Below, piece after piece: positions 11,126-19,775 of a DNA stretch of 47,286 nucleotides (positions are counted from its first letter, which is position 1; every line of letters begins with the position of its first letter). The position numbers and the translations under genes were made by a program. Source of the stretch: Bacteroides caecigallinarum (GTDB lineage: Bacteria > Bacteroidota > Bacteroidia > Bacteroidales > Bacteroidaceae); assembly GCF_016901995.1 (NCBI RefSeq), contig NZ_JACJLE010000031.1, positions 1 through 47,286 of the forward strand, read 5' to 3'. The notes under the pieces were generated by a model. That model was not told where the DNA came from and ran no database searches. It worked only from the letters and a program-made list of their open reading frames with translations.

Positions 11126-12058
11126 ATGGCAGTAGAACCTAACAGATGGGGTATTATATATAATCCTAAAGCGGGAAGCAGAAAAGCGCAGAAAAGATGG
11201 GCGAAAATTCGCGAGTACATGGATAGTCAGAATGTAAAATATGATTATGTACAGTCTGAAGGATTTGGTTCGGTTGAAAGGCTTGCCAGAACTTTGGCTA
11301 ACAATGGATATAAAACCATTGTGGTAGTGGGAGGTGATGGAGCAATAAATGATGCCGTAAACGGAATCATGCAATCGGATATAGAAGAAAAGCATGAAAT
11401 AGCCTTTGGTATAATACCTAATGGAATAGGAAACGATTTTGCCAAATATTGGGGGCTTGATTCCGATGATTTTAAAGGGGCTGTTGATGTGTTAATCAAC
11501 AGACGTCTGAGAAAGGTTGATGTTGGAGTTTTCAGTTTCTATAATGGTGATGAGCATAATTGCAGGTATTTTCTTAATGCTGTGTATATGGGACTTGGAG
11601 CCAAGATCGTTATGATAACAAATGAAACAAAAAGGTTTTGGGGAATACCTTTTATTTCGTATTTGTCGTCATTGGTTTTGGTTGCTTTCGAGCGCAAACT
11701 GCACAGAATGCATTTGAAACTTAACAACGAACATATCAGAGGAAGGATAATGGCTGTCGGAATAGGTAGTTGCAGAGGCTATGGACTTACTCCAAGTGCT
11801 GTTCCTTATAACGGATGGCTTGATGTGTCAGTGATATATAGGCCGCAGTTAAGGGAGTTGATTTCCGGACTGTGGATGCTTCAGCAGGGAAGAATATTAA
11901 ATCATAAGACGGTTAAGTCATATAGAACGAAGTCTGTAAAAGTGTTACGTGCCAGAAATGCCGAAGTCAGTATTGATGGTAGATTGTGGACAGAAAAATA
12001 TTATCCGTTTGAAGTGACAGTACTGCCTGAAGCTCTCACTCTTATCATTCCACGTTGA
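11126..12058 (+). CDS. Diacylglycerol/lipid kinase family protein (YegS/BmrU-like)
   Basis: A 310-aa member of the DAGK catalytic-domain family. The nucleotide-binding signature GGDGAINDAVNG begins at residue 69, and IPNGIGNDFAKYWG follows near 100. Both are typical of lipid kinases that phosphorylate diacylglycerol or related lipids. The early YNPKAGSRKA segment is also characteristic. The ATG at 11126 (MAVEPNRW) was chosen over an in-frame TTG at 11099, which only adds nine untypical residues. It lies 49 nt after miaA on the same strand. Lipid substrate unknown. Confidence 0.87.
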   Translation: MAVEPNRWGIIYNPKAGSRKAQKRWAKIREYMDSQNVKYDYVQSEGFGSVERLARTLANNGYKTIVVVGGDGAINDAVNGIMQSDIEEKHEIAFGIIPNGIGNDFAKYWGLDSDDFKGAVDVLINRRLRKVDVGVFSFYNGDEHNCRYFLNAVYMGLGAKIVMITNETKRFWGIPFISYLSSLVLVAFERKLHRMHLKLNNEHIRGRIMAVGIGSCRGYGLTPSAVPYNGWLDVSVIYRPQLRELISGLWMLQQGRILNHKTVKSYRTKSVKVLRARNAEVSIDGRLWTEKYYPFEVTVLPEALTLIIPR

Positions 12059-12114
12059 TTATAATGCATTTAGTAATGAACTTTTATTATAGTTACATTG
12101 TTAAATAGTTATAA

Positions 12115-13332
12115 TTGATAATTATATATAAAGTGTTATTCTCAAAGATGGTTTTTGTTTTAGCTTTAGTTTTTATTTTATTCTTTAATGGTTTTAGTGT
12201 TAGTGCTCAGGATTTGTCATTAGTTCCTGCGGATGAAAAAACAATGCTTCAACGTATTACTGACGGCAAGCGTGATATTGACTGGGCGAACATGAATATT
12301 CAGTTTTGTACTGCTGCAGATGCTTCATTTAATAATGGAGACTTTGATAATATGGCCTTTAAGGTACATAGGGTACGACTTGAGGTTTTAGGAGCATTCA
12401 GAGACAAGTTTTCTTATCATTTCAGACAATCTTTTAATAAGTACACCAATCCGAATATTCCGTTGGATAATCTTGCCGGCTCTGTTGAATTGGCAATGGT
12501 AGGATGGCAGTTGAATGACAAATGGGGATTGACTGCCGGAAAACAGCCTGTACAGTTCAGTGGATATGAATGTTGGGTTAATGCCATTAAAGTGAGACAT
12601 TATTCCGACTTTAATAATACGATACCAGCCTACCAGGTGGGATTGAATATGGCATATAATATAAATGAAAATCAGGTTATGAATTTCCAGCTTACCAACA
12701 ACAGGAATTCAACAATAAATGACCAGTTTATGTATTCTTTGCCGGATGATGTGGAGGATTCCAAAATACCTATGCTGGGAACCGTAAATTGGGATGGATA
12801 TTTTGTTGACAGAGCTATGCAGTTGCGATATTCATTGTCATATGGTCAATTGGCAAAAGGTAAGAACATATTTTATTTTACATGTGGTAATGTATGGGAT
12901 AAAAAGCCTTTCTTAGGTTATATTGATTTTATGTATTCACGTGAAGGACTTGATTCCAAAGGTCTAATAACATCGTCATATGATGTTGATGGAAACAATG
13001 TAATTACGGCAAAAAATGTAGAATATTTTACAACCATTGCCAATTTGGATTATAGGGTTTCTCCTCATCTTAATCTATATATAAAAGGAGCATACGAACT
13101 CGGTAATGTTTATAAGTCGTCAGAAGAATTTCAGGCAGGCAACTACAGAAGAACATGGAATGTACAGTTCTGTGCTGAGTATTATCCTATGTCCGACAGT
13201 GAACTGATTGTATATCTCCATTTGCTTCACAAAAACACTCATCTGACAGATATTGCAAGAAAGTATGGAGCAAATAGCTATAATCAGCAACGCATTTCTT
13301 TAGGATTAGTATATACTTTGCCTGTTTTCTGA
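12115..13332 (+). CDS. Outer-membrane porin, phosphate-selective porin O/P-like
   Basis: A secreted beta-barrel of about 395-405 aa. The hydrophobic signal peptide ends at SVSAQ. Alternating amphipathic strands follow (KVHRVRLEVLGAF, FSYHFRQSFNKY, WGLTAGKQPVQFSGYE), and the last residues LGLVYTLPVF end in Phe, as outer-membrane barrels do. The pattern fits the porin O/P family. The start is uncertain. ATG 12148 would give a signal peptide with no basic residue, whereas in-frame GTG 12133 and TTG 12115 add Lys residues; the longest is given. Phosphate specificity cannot be assumed. Confidence 0.75.
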   Translation: MIIIYKVLFSKMVFVLALVFILFFNGFSVSAQDLSLVPADEKTMLQRITDGKRDIDWANMNIQFCTAADASFNNGDFDNMAFKVHRVRLEVLGAFRDKFSYHFRQSFNKYTNPNIPLDNLAGSVELAMVGWQLNDKWGLTAGKQPVQFSGYECWVNAIKVRHYSDFNNTIPAYQVGLNMAYNINENQVMNFQLTNNRNSTINDQFMYSLPDDVEDSKIPMLGTVNWDGYFVDRAMQLRYSLSYGQLAKGKNIFYFTCGNVWDKKPFLGYIDFMYSREGLDSKGLITSSYDVDGNNVITAKNVEYFTTIANLDYRVSPHLNLYIKGAYELGNVYKSSEEFQAGNYRRTWNVQFCAEYYPMSDSELIVYLHLLHKNTHLTDIARKYGANSYNQQRISLGLVYTLPVF

Positions 13333-13373
13333 TTAAAAAGTTTTCTCTATCTGTTTAATTGATAAAAAAAATA

Positions 13374-13381
13374 TATCTTTG
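13374..13381 (+). promoter_or_regulatory. Promoter -7 box for serS
   Basis: TATCTTTG fits TAnnTTTG, 40 nt upstream of the serS ATG. No clear -33 box. Confidence 0.55.
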
Positions 13382-13421
13382 CATATCTTTTTATTTGGAA
13401 CGATTATAAAAGAAAAATAAT

Positions 13422-14696
13422 ATGCTCACTATTAAACAAATTACAGAAGATACCGATAAGGTAATTCGTGGACTTGAAAAGAAACACTTTGCAAATGCAA
13501 AAGAAGCGATAGCAAAAGTTTTGGAATGCAACGATAGAAGACGTAACGCTCAGAATCAATTGGATAGAAATCTTGCTGAGGTAAATTCTCTTTCAAAGAG
13601 TATTGGAATGCTGATGAAAGAAGGCAGGAAAGAAGAAGCTGAAGCTGCAAAGAATAAGGTTGCCGAGTTCAAGGAAGCAAGCAAGACATTGCAAGCTGAA
13701 ATGGATAAGGCATCTGAAGAAATGCAGGAAATATTATATACTATTCCTAATGTTCCTTACGATGAAGTGCCAGAAGGTTCATGTGCAGAAGATAATGTGG
13801 TTGTAAAGCATGGTGGTATGGAAACTGAGCTTCCAAAGAATGCGTTGCCACATTGGGAACTTGCCAAGAAGTATGATTTGATAGATTTCGATCTAGGCGT
13901 AAAGATTACAGGTGCTGGTTTCCCTGTTTATAAAGGAAAGGGTGCCAGATTGCAGAGAGCCCTTATTAACTTCTTCCTTGATGAAGCACGCGCTTCAGGA
14001 TATGAAGAAATCATGCCTCCTACAGTTGTAAATGCTGCTTCTGGTTATGGTACAGGTCAGTTGCCAGATAAAGAAGGTCAGATGTATCATTGCAATCTTG
14101 ATGATTTGTATCTGATACCTACAGCTGAAGTTCCTGTTACAAATATCTACAGAGATGTAATCCTTGATGAAAAACAGTTGCCTATCAAGAATTGTGCATA
14201 TACTCAATGTTTCCGTCGCGAAGCTGGTTCATACGGTAAGGACGTTCGTGGTTTGAACCGTTTGCATGAATTCTCTAAAGTAGAGTTGGTAAGAATAGAC
14301 AAACCTGAACATTCAAAACAGTCTCATCAGGAAATGTTGGATCACGTAGAAGGATTGTTAAAGAAGTTGGAACTTCCATACAGAATACTTCGTCTTTGCG
14401 GTGGTGATATGAGTTTTACAGCTGCAATATGTTATGACTTCGAAGTATATTCAGAAGCGCAGCAGAGATGGTTGGAAGTAAGTTCTGTATCTAATTTTGA
14501 TACTTATCAGGCAAACCGTTTGAAATGTAGATTTAGAAATGCAGACAAGAAGACTGAACTTTGTCATACATTGAATGGCTCGGCTCTAGCTTTACCAAGA
14601 ATCGTTGCAGCCTTGCTGGAAAACAATCAAACTCCTGAGGGCATTAGAATACCAAAAGCGTTGGTTCCGTATTGCGGTTTCGATATAATAGATTAA
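13422..14696 (+). CDS. serS: Seryl-tRNA synthetase
   Basis: Charges tRNA-Ser with serine. It is 424 aa, full length. Residues 1-105 form the N-terminal antiparallel coiled-coil arm that contacts the long variable arm of tRNA-Ser. The class II core follows, with motif 2 in CFRREAGSYGKDVRG, motif 3 in NGSALALPRIVAALLENNQ, and the serine-pocket TAEVPVTN. The ATG at 13422 gives the normal N-terminus. It is monocistronic, between its own -7 box and a strong terminator. Confidence 0.97.
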   Translation: MLTIKQITEDTDKVIRGLEKKHFANAKEAIAKVLECNDRRRNAQNQLDRNLAEVNSLSKSIGMLMKEGRKEEAEAAKNKVAEFKEASKTLQAEMDKASEEMQEILYTIPNVPYDEVPEGSCAEDNVVVKHGGMETELPKNALPHWELAKKYDLIDFDLGVKITGAGFPVYKGKGARLQRALINFFLDEARASGYEEIMPPTVVNAASGYGTGQLPDKEGQMYHCNLDDLYLIPTAEVPVTNIYRDVILDEKQLPIKNCAYTQCFRREAGSYGKDVRGLNRLHEFSKVELVRIDKPEHSKQSHQEMLDHVEGLLKKLELPYRILRLCGGDMSFTAAICYDFEVYSEAQQRWLEVSSVSNFDTYQANRLKCRFRNADKKTELCHTLNGSALALPRIVAALLENNQTPEGIRIPKALVPYCGFDIID

Positions 14697-14712
14697 AATA
14701 TAAAACACGATA

Positions 14713-14740
14713 AAATCCCGGTTAATCCGGGATTTTTTTT
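14713..14740 (+). terminator. Intrinsic terminator of serS
   Basis: AAATCCCGG and CCGGGATTT form a perfect 9-bp stem around TTAAT, followed by a run of eight T. Confidence 0.93.
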
Positions 14741-14827
14741 ATAGTAAAACTTGCAATAAATATGCCCGTTAACATATTTATAACAAGTATTTCAGTAATG
14801 ATTTTTTATTTGCTGGAAAAAAGTAAC

Positions 14828-14835
14828 TATTTTTG
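14828..14835 (+). promoter_or_regulatory. Promoter -7 box of the glycogen operon
   Basis: TATTTTTG fits TAnnTTTG. A TTTG at 14809-14812 lies upstream with only 15-nt spacing. The leader to the first start codon is about 100 nt, AT-rich, with no recognisable riboswitch. Confidence 0.45.
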
Positions 14836-14940
14836 AAAAAAAACGTGTTTTACGTTTTGATTTGATTTTTTAATTACTAATTTTGGGGTGAGATTTATAA
14901 CATATTTATTGAACTATTTAATAACCTTAATATAACATCT

Positions 14941-16884
14941 ATGAGTTATTTACGTTTTGATAAAACTCTTATGACGAATTTGGAAGAATCTTTACCGCGT
15001 GAGATTCTTCGTACAAATCGTTCCGGGGCTTACCATTGTTCTACAATAGTAGATTGTAATACTCGCAAGTATCATGGACTGTTAGTTATTCCTGTTCCTG
15101 AATTGGATGACGAAAACCATGTACTGTTGTCGGCAATGGATGAGACAGTAATACAGCATGGTGCTGAATTTAACCTGGGACTCCATAAGTATCATGGAGA
15201 TAATTTTAGTCCGCGCGGTCATAAATATATCCGTGAATATGAGTGTGAAAAAGTTCCAACAACATGGTATCGTGTAGGTGGAGTTATCTTGAAGAAAGAA
15301 AAGGTCTTCGTTCATCATGAAAACCGTATTCTGATAAGATATACTTTGGTTGATGCACATTCTGAAACAATATTAAGATTACGTCCTTATTTGGCTTTCA
15401 GAAGTGTAAGAGAATACACTCATGAGAATTCTCAGGCTAGTAGGGAATATGATGTGATAGACAACGGAATCAAGACACGTATGTATCCTGGTTATCCTGA
15501 ATTGTATATGCAGTTCAGTAAGGAAAACGAATTCCATTTCCTGCCGGATTGGTACAGAGGTATAGAATATCCAAAGGAACAGGAACGTGGCTATGATTTC
15601 AATGAAGATCTTTATGTTCCTGGCTATTTTGAATTTAAAATCAGTAAGGGAGAAAGTGTTACATTCTCCGGTGGTATTTCTTCTGTAGATACATCTAAAC
15701 TTAATCAGTTGTTTGCAGATGAGGCAGAACAGAGAACTCCTAGAAAAGACTTCAAAAACTGTCTTATCAATGCAGCCCACCAATTCTTGAATAAACAGGA
15801 TAGTGAATCATATATATTGGCAGGTTATCCTTGGTTCAAGTGCCGTGCCAGAGATATGTTTGTTTCATTGCCAGGTCTTACATTGTCCATTGGAGAAGTC
15901 TCAAAATTTGAGATGATAATGGAGACAGCCATAAAAGCCATCTATTCATTTATGAATGGCGAGAAATCTACATTGAAAGTTTATGAGATTTATCATCCTG
16001 ATGTTCTTCTATGGGCTGTCTGGACAATACAGCAATATGCTAAGATGGTTTCAAGAGATGCTGCTAAAGAAAAGTATCTAGGGCTGTTGAAAGATATAAT
16101 GACATATTTGCTTGATGGCAGACATCCTAATCTTGAAGTAAGAGATAACGGATTGGTATATGCAAACGGTAGAGACAATGCTATTACGTGGATGAACTCA
16201 ACTGTTAACGGTCGTCCTGTAGTGGGAAGAACAGGATATATAGTAGAATTCAATTCTCTTTGGTATAACGCATTGTGTTTCACAGCAGATATTATGGCTG
16301 AAGTCGGTGACAATGACTTCTCTTATCGTTTGAAATCTTTGGCTGAGAAAACAGGAAAATCATTTATTGACACATTCTTGAATGAATATGGCTATCTGTT
16401 GGATTTCGTGGATGGTGATATGATGGATTGGAGTGTTCGTCCTAACATGATTTTCGCGGCAGCATTCGATTATTCTCCACTTGACGCAAAACAGAAAAAG
16501 GGTGTAATAGATATTGTTACAAAAGAATTGCTTACTCCTAAAGGTCTTCGTTCTTTGAGCCCGAAAAGTGGAGGCTACAATCCTAACTATGTTGGACCTC
16601 AGATGCAGAGAGACTATGCATACCATCAGGGTACAGCATGGCCTTGGCTTGAAGGTTTCTACATGGAAGCTTATCTGAAGATTTATAAGAGAAGCGCTAT
16701 CTCTTTCTTGTGGAGACAGTTTGTTAGCTATGAGGATGAAATGACATGTCACTGTCTGGGAACACTTCCGGAGTTGTTTGACGGTAATCCACCTTTCAAA
16801 GGTAGGGGAGCAGTATCATTTGCAATGAATGTTGCGGAAATTCTTCGTGGCTTGTATTTGTTGGATAAATTTGAGAATCAATAA
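14941..16884 (+). CDS. Glycogen debranching enzyme (GH133-type amylo-alpha-1,6-glucosidase)
   Basis: A 647-aa two-domain protein. Residues about 1-270 form the N-terminal beta-sandwich domain seen in bacterial GDE (TNRSGAYHCSTIVDCNTRKYHGLL), and about 290-640 form the (alpha/alpha)6 GDE C-terminal domain. Conserved segments include ILAGYPWFKCRARDMFVSLPG, VVGRTGYIVEFNSLWYNAL and YHQGTAWPWLEGFY. It removes alpha-1,6 branch points of glycogen. No signal peptide, so cytoplasmic. It is first in an operon with a GT4 (15-nt gap) and a GH57 protein. The usual TWMDA motif reads TWMNS near residue 418; see findings. Confidence 0.92.
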   Translation: MSYLRFDKTLMTNLEESLPREILRTNRSGAYHCSTIVDCNTRKYHGLLVIPVPELDDENHVLLSAMDETVIQHGAEFNLGLHKYHGDNFSPRGHKYIREYECEKVPTTWYRVGGVILKKEKVFVHHENRILIRYTLVDAHSETILRLRPYLAFRSVREYTHENSQASREYDVIDNGIKTRMYPGYPELYMQFSKENEFHFLPDWYRGIEYPKEQERGYDFNEDLYVPGYFEFKISKGESVTFSGGISSVDTSKLNQLFADEAEQRTPRKDFKNCLINAAHQFLNKQDSESYILAGYPWFKCRARDMFVSLPGLTLSIGEVSKFEMIMETAIKAIYSFMNGEKSTLKVYEIYHPDVLLWAVWTIQQYAKMVSRDAAKEKYLGLLKDIMTYLLDGRHPNLEVRDNGLVYANGRDNAITWMNSTVNGRPVVGRTGYIVEFNSLWYNALCFTADIMAEVGDNDFSYRLKSLAEKTGKSFIDTFLNEYGYLLDFVDGDMMDWSVRPNMIFAAAFDYSPLDAKQKKGVIDIVTKELLTPKGLRSLSPKSGGYNPNYVGPQMQRDYAYHQGTAWPWLEGFYMEAYLKIYKRSAISFLWRQFVSYEDEMTCHCLGTLPELFDGNPPFKGRGAVSFAMNVAEILRGLYLLDKFENQ

Positions 16885-16899
16885 AGAAGGAGGAGTTTT

Positions 16900-18168
16900 A
16901 TGAAAGTTTTAATGTTTGGTTGGGAATTTCCTCCAAAAATATACGGCGGTCTTGCTGTCGCTTCCTATGGTATAACCAAGGGGCTAAGTTTACAAGGCGA
17001 TGTAGAAACAGTGTTTTGTATGCCTAAACCGACTGGCGATGAGGAAGGATTCCTGAAAATAGTTGGCATGAACCAAGTGCCTATAGTATGGCGTGATGTG
17101 GATTACGATTATCTTAAATCTCGTCTGCATGCAAAAATGACTCCTGAGGAATATTATGCCTACCGCGATAAGATATATGCTGATTTCTCATACATGAATG
17201 TCAACGATCTGGGATGTATGGAGTTTGCAGGCGGATATCCTGGAAATTTGCATGACGAAATAAATAATTTCTCAATTATTGCAGGTGTTGTTGCAAGACA
17301 GCAACAATTCGATATTATTCATGCTCACGACTGGTTGACTTACCCGGCTGGTGTTCATGCAAAAATGGTTAGCGGAAAGCCTCTCTGTATTCATGTTCAT
17401 GCTACAGATTTCGACCGTTCCCGCGGAAAAGTCAATCCTACTGTTTATTCAATTGAAAAGAACGGTATGGATTATGCCGACTGTATCATGTGTGTATCCG
17501 AGCTGACTCGTCGTACTGTTATTAATGAGTATCATCAGGATCCAAGAAAGGTATTTGCCGTTCATAATGCAGTTTATCCATTGTCTCAAGAATATCAGGA
17601 TATACCACGTCCGGATCACTCTAAAGAAAAGATTGTTACTTTCCTTGGACGTATCACAATGCAGAAAGGACCGGAATATTTTGTTGAAGCAGCAGCTATG
17701 GTATTGAAACGTACACGTAATATCCGTTTCGTGATGGCAGGTTCCGGAGATATGCTGAACGCCATGATTAATCTGGTTGCAGAACGAGGTATTGCTGATC
17801 GTTTCCACTTCCCTGGATTTATGAAAGGTAAACAGGTATATGAGGTTTATAAGAACAGTGATGTTTTTGTTATGCCTTCTGTTTCCGAACCTTTCGGTAT
17901 TGCTCCATTGGAAGCTATGCAGTGTGGAACACCTTCTATTATTTCCAAGCAGTCAGGTTGTGGAGAAATCCTAAGTAAAGTTATAAAGACAGACTATTGG
18001 GATATCCATGCTATGGCAGATGCCATATATTCAATATGTACAAATCAATCGCTGTTTGAGTATCTTCAGAAAGAAGGAAAGGCCGAAGTTGACGGAATCA
18101 CTTGGGAAAAAGTTGGTTTGAAAGTTCGTTCTTTGTATGAAGATGTTCTGAGAAATTATAATAAGTAA
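16900..18168 (+). CDS. Glycosyltransferase family 4 (glycogen-synthase-like)
   Basis: A 422-aa GT-B enzyme. The N-terminal domain starts MKVLMFGWEFPPKIYGGLAVA, with the glycine loop used by glycogen synthases and maltosyltransferases, and continues to FDIIHAHDWLTYPAG. The C-terminal domain carries the EX7E motif in SEPFGIAPLEAMQCG (E330 and E338). The operon places it between a debranching enzyme and a GH57 enzyme, so alpha-glucan synthesis or elongation is likely. The donor nucleotide-sugar is not evident from sequence. An AGGAGG-like stretch (GAAGGAGGAG) lies just before its ATG, unusual for this group. Confidence 0.88.
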   Translation: MKVLMFGWEFPPKIYGGLAVASYGITKGLSLQGDVETVFCMPKPTGDEEGFLKIVGMNQVPIVWRDVDYDYLKSRLHAKMTPEEYYAYRDKIYADFSYMNVNDLGCMEFAGGYPGNLHDEINNFSIIAGVVARQQQFDIIHAHDWLTYPAGVHAKMVSGKPLCIHVHATDFDRSRGKVNPTVYSIEKNGMDYADCIMCVSELTRRTVINEYHQDPRKVFAVHNAVYPLSQEYQDIPRPDHSKEKIVTFLGRITMQKGPEYFVEAAAMVLKRTRNIRFVMAGSGDMLNAMINLVAERGIADRFHFPGFMKGKQVYEVYKNSDVFVMPSVSEPFGIAPLEAMQCGTPSIISKQSGCGEILSKVIKTDYWDIHAMADAIYSICTNQSLFEYLQKEGKAEVDGITWEKVGLKVRSLYEDVLRNYNK

Positions 18169-18188
18169 AATATTAGTCTTAAGTTGAT

Positions 18189-19586
18189 ATGAAAACAATC
18201 TGTTTATATTTTGAGATTCATCAAATAATACATTTGAAACGTTACCGTTTCTTTGAAATAGGCTCAGATCATTATTATTATGATGATTTTGCCAACGAAC
18301 AGGGTATTAACGAAATAGCTGAACGTTCTTACATTCCGGCTTTGAATACCCTTATACAGATGGCAAAAGAAAATGAAGGAGCATTTAAAGTAGCTCTTTC
18401 CATTTCTGGCGTTGCCCTTGAACAATTGGAAATCTATGCACCGTCTGTAATAGAATTGTTGCATGAATTAAATAATACCGGATGTTGTGAATTCTTATGC
18501 GAACCTTATTCTCACGGACTTTCTTCATTGGCTAATGAAGACTGCTTCAAAGAAGAAGTTACCCGTATGCGCAAGAAAATCAAGGACTATTTCGGCCAGG
18601 AACCAAAAGTATTCCGTAACTCAAGCTTGATTTACGACAACGAGATTGGCGGTATGGTAGCCAATATGGGATTTAAGGGAATGCTTATAGAAGGAGCTAA
18701 ACATGTTCTTGGATGGAAGAGCCCTCACTACCTGTATCATTGCGTAGAGAATCCTAATTTGAAGCTTTTGATGAGAGACTTCAAGCTTTCTGATGATATA
18801 AGTCTTCGTTTCTCTAACAGTGAATGGAGCGAATATCCTCTGTTTGCAGATAAATATATCGGCTGGATTGATTCTATGCCTGAAAGCGAGCAGGTGATAA
18901 ATATATTTATGGAATTGTCTGCTCTTGGATATTTCCAGCCATTGTCTTCGAATATCCTCGACTTTATAAAGGCTCTTCCTATCTGTGCTAAACAGAAAGG
19001 TATAACTTTCTCTACTCCTACAGAAATTGTGTCAAAACTGAAATCTGTAGATGCTATGGATGTTCCTTATCCAATGTCTTGGGTTGACGAGGAAAGAGAT
19101 ATCAGTCCATGGTTGGGTAACGTAATGCAGCGTGAAGCATTCAATAAGCTGTACAGCGTGGCAGAAAGAGTTTACTTGTGTCAGGACAAGAGAATCAAGC
19201 AGGATTGGGATTATCTGCAGGCCAGCAATAATTTCCGCTTCATGACAACTAAGGATAGTGGAGTAGCGTTTAACCGTGGAATCTATGATTCTCCTTTTGA
19301 CGCTTTCACTAACTATATGAATATCCTTGGCGATTTCATCAAACGTGTCAATTCACTTTATCCTGTCGATATGGAGAACGAAGAACTTGGCTCTTTGCTT
19401 ACTACTATCAAGAATCAGGGCGCAGAATTGGTACAGCTGAATGATGAGGTTACAAAACTTAAAAAGAAATTGGCTGACGCTGAAAAGAAACTGGCAAAAG
19501 AAGAAAAGGCACCTGCCAAGAAGACAACTTCTACTGCCAAACGTGCTACAAAAACTGCAACAGCCAAGAAAGCAAAAGAGGAATAA
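18189..19586 (+). CDS. GH57 family alpha-amylase-like enzyme with basic tail
   Basis: A 465-aa cytoplasmic protein. Residues about 1-290 match the GH57 seven-stranded barrel (MKTICLYFEIHQIIHLKRY, CEFLCEPYSHGLSSL, FRNSSLIYDNEIGGMV). The remainder is helical: a coiled coil at about 400-438, then a Lys/Ala/Thr-rich tail to residue 465 that resembles the C-terminus of histone H1. GH57 members hydrolyse or transfer alpha-1,4/1,6-glucans, and the operon (20-nt gap after the GT4) suggests glycogen turnover. The activity cannot be fixed without the catalytic pair. A terminator follows. Confidence 0.88.
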   Translation: MKTICLYFEIHQIIHLKRYRFFEIGSDHYYYDDFANEQGINEIAERSYIPALNTLIQMAKENEGAFKVALSISGVALEQLEIYAPSVIELLHELNNTGCCEFLCEPYSHGLSSLANEDCFKEEVTRMRKKIKDYFGQEPKVFRNSSLIYDNEIGGMVANMGFKGMLIEGAKHVLGWKSPHYLYHCVENPNLKLLMRDFKLSDDISLRFSNSEWSEYPLFADKYIGWIDSMPESEQVINIFMELSALGYFQPLSSNILDFIKALPICAKQKGITFSTPTEIVSKLKSVDAMDVPYPMSWVDEERDISPWLGNVMQREAFNKLYSVAERVYLCQDKRIKQDWDYLQASNNFRFMTTKDSGVAFNRGIYDSPFDAFTNYMNILGDFIKRVNSLYPVDMENEELGSLLTTIKNQGAELVQLNDEVTKLKKKLADAEKKLAKEEKAPAKKTTSTAKRATKTATAKKAKEE

Positions 19587-19614
19587 ATATATTTCCAATA
19601 TAAATTAGTAATGA

Positions 19615-19646
19615 GGGTATGTCGTCTGGCATACCCTTTTCTTTTT
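19615..19646 (+). terminator. Intrinsic terminator of the glycogen operon
   Basis: GGGTATG and CATACCC form a 7-bp stem with an 8-nt loop, followed by TTTTCTTTTT. Confidence 0.85.
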
Positions 19647-19705
19647 ATTATTGCTCATTTAATTCTTTTTATTATTGACATTTCAAATGTCTTACTGATA
19701 GAAAT

Positions 19706-19752
19706 AAAAAAGCATGTAACGTGATTTAAATTGTCATGTTACATGCTTTTTA
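19706..19752 (-). terminator. Terminator downstream of the DUF4270 gene
   Basis: AAAAGCATGTAACGTGA and TCATGTTACATGCTTTT form a long inverted repeat (one mismatch) with A and T runs on both flanks. It can terminate both strands and lies 23 nt beyond the minus-strand DUF4270 stop. Confidence 0.85.
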
Positions 19753-19775
19753 AAATTAGTAAAGTGGTTATAACT

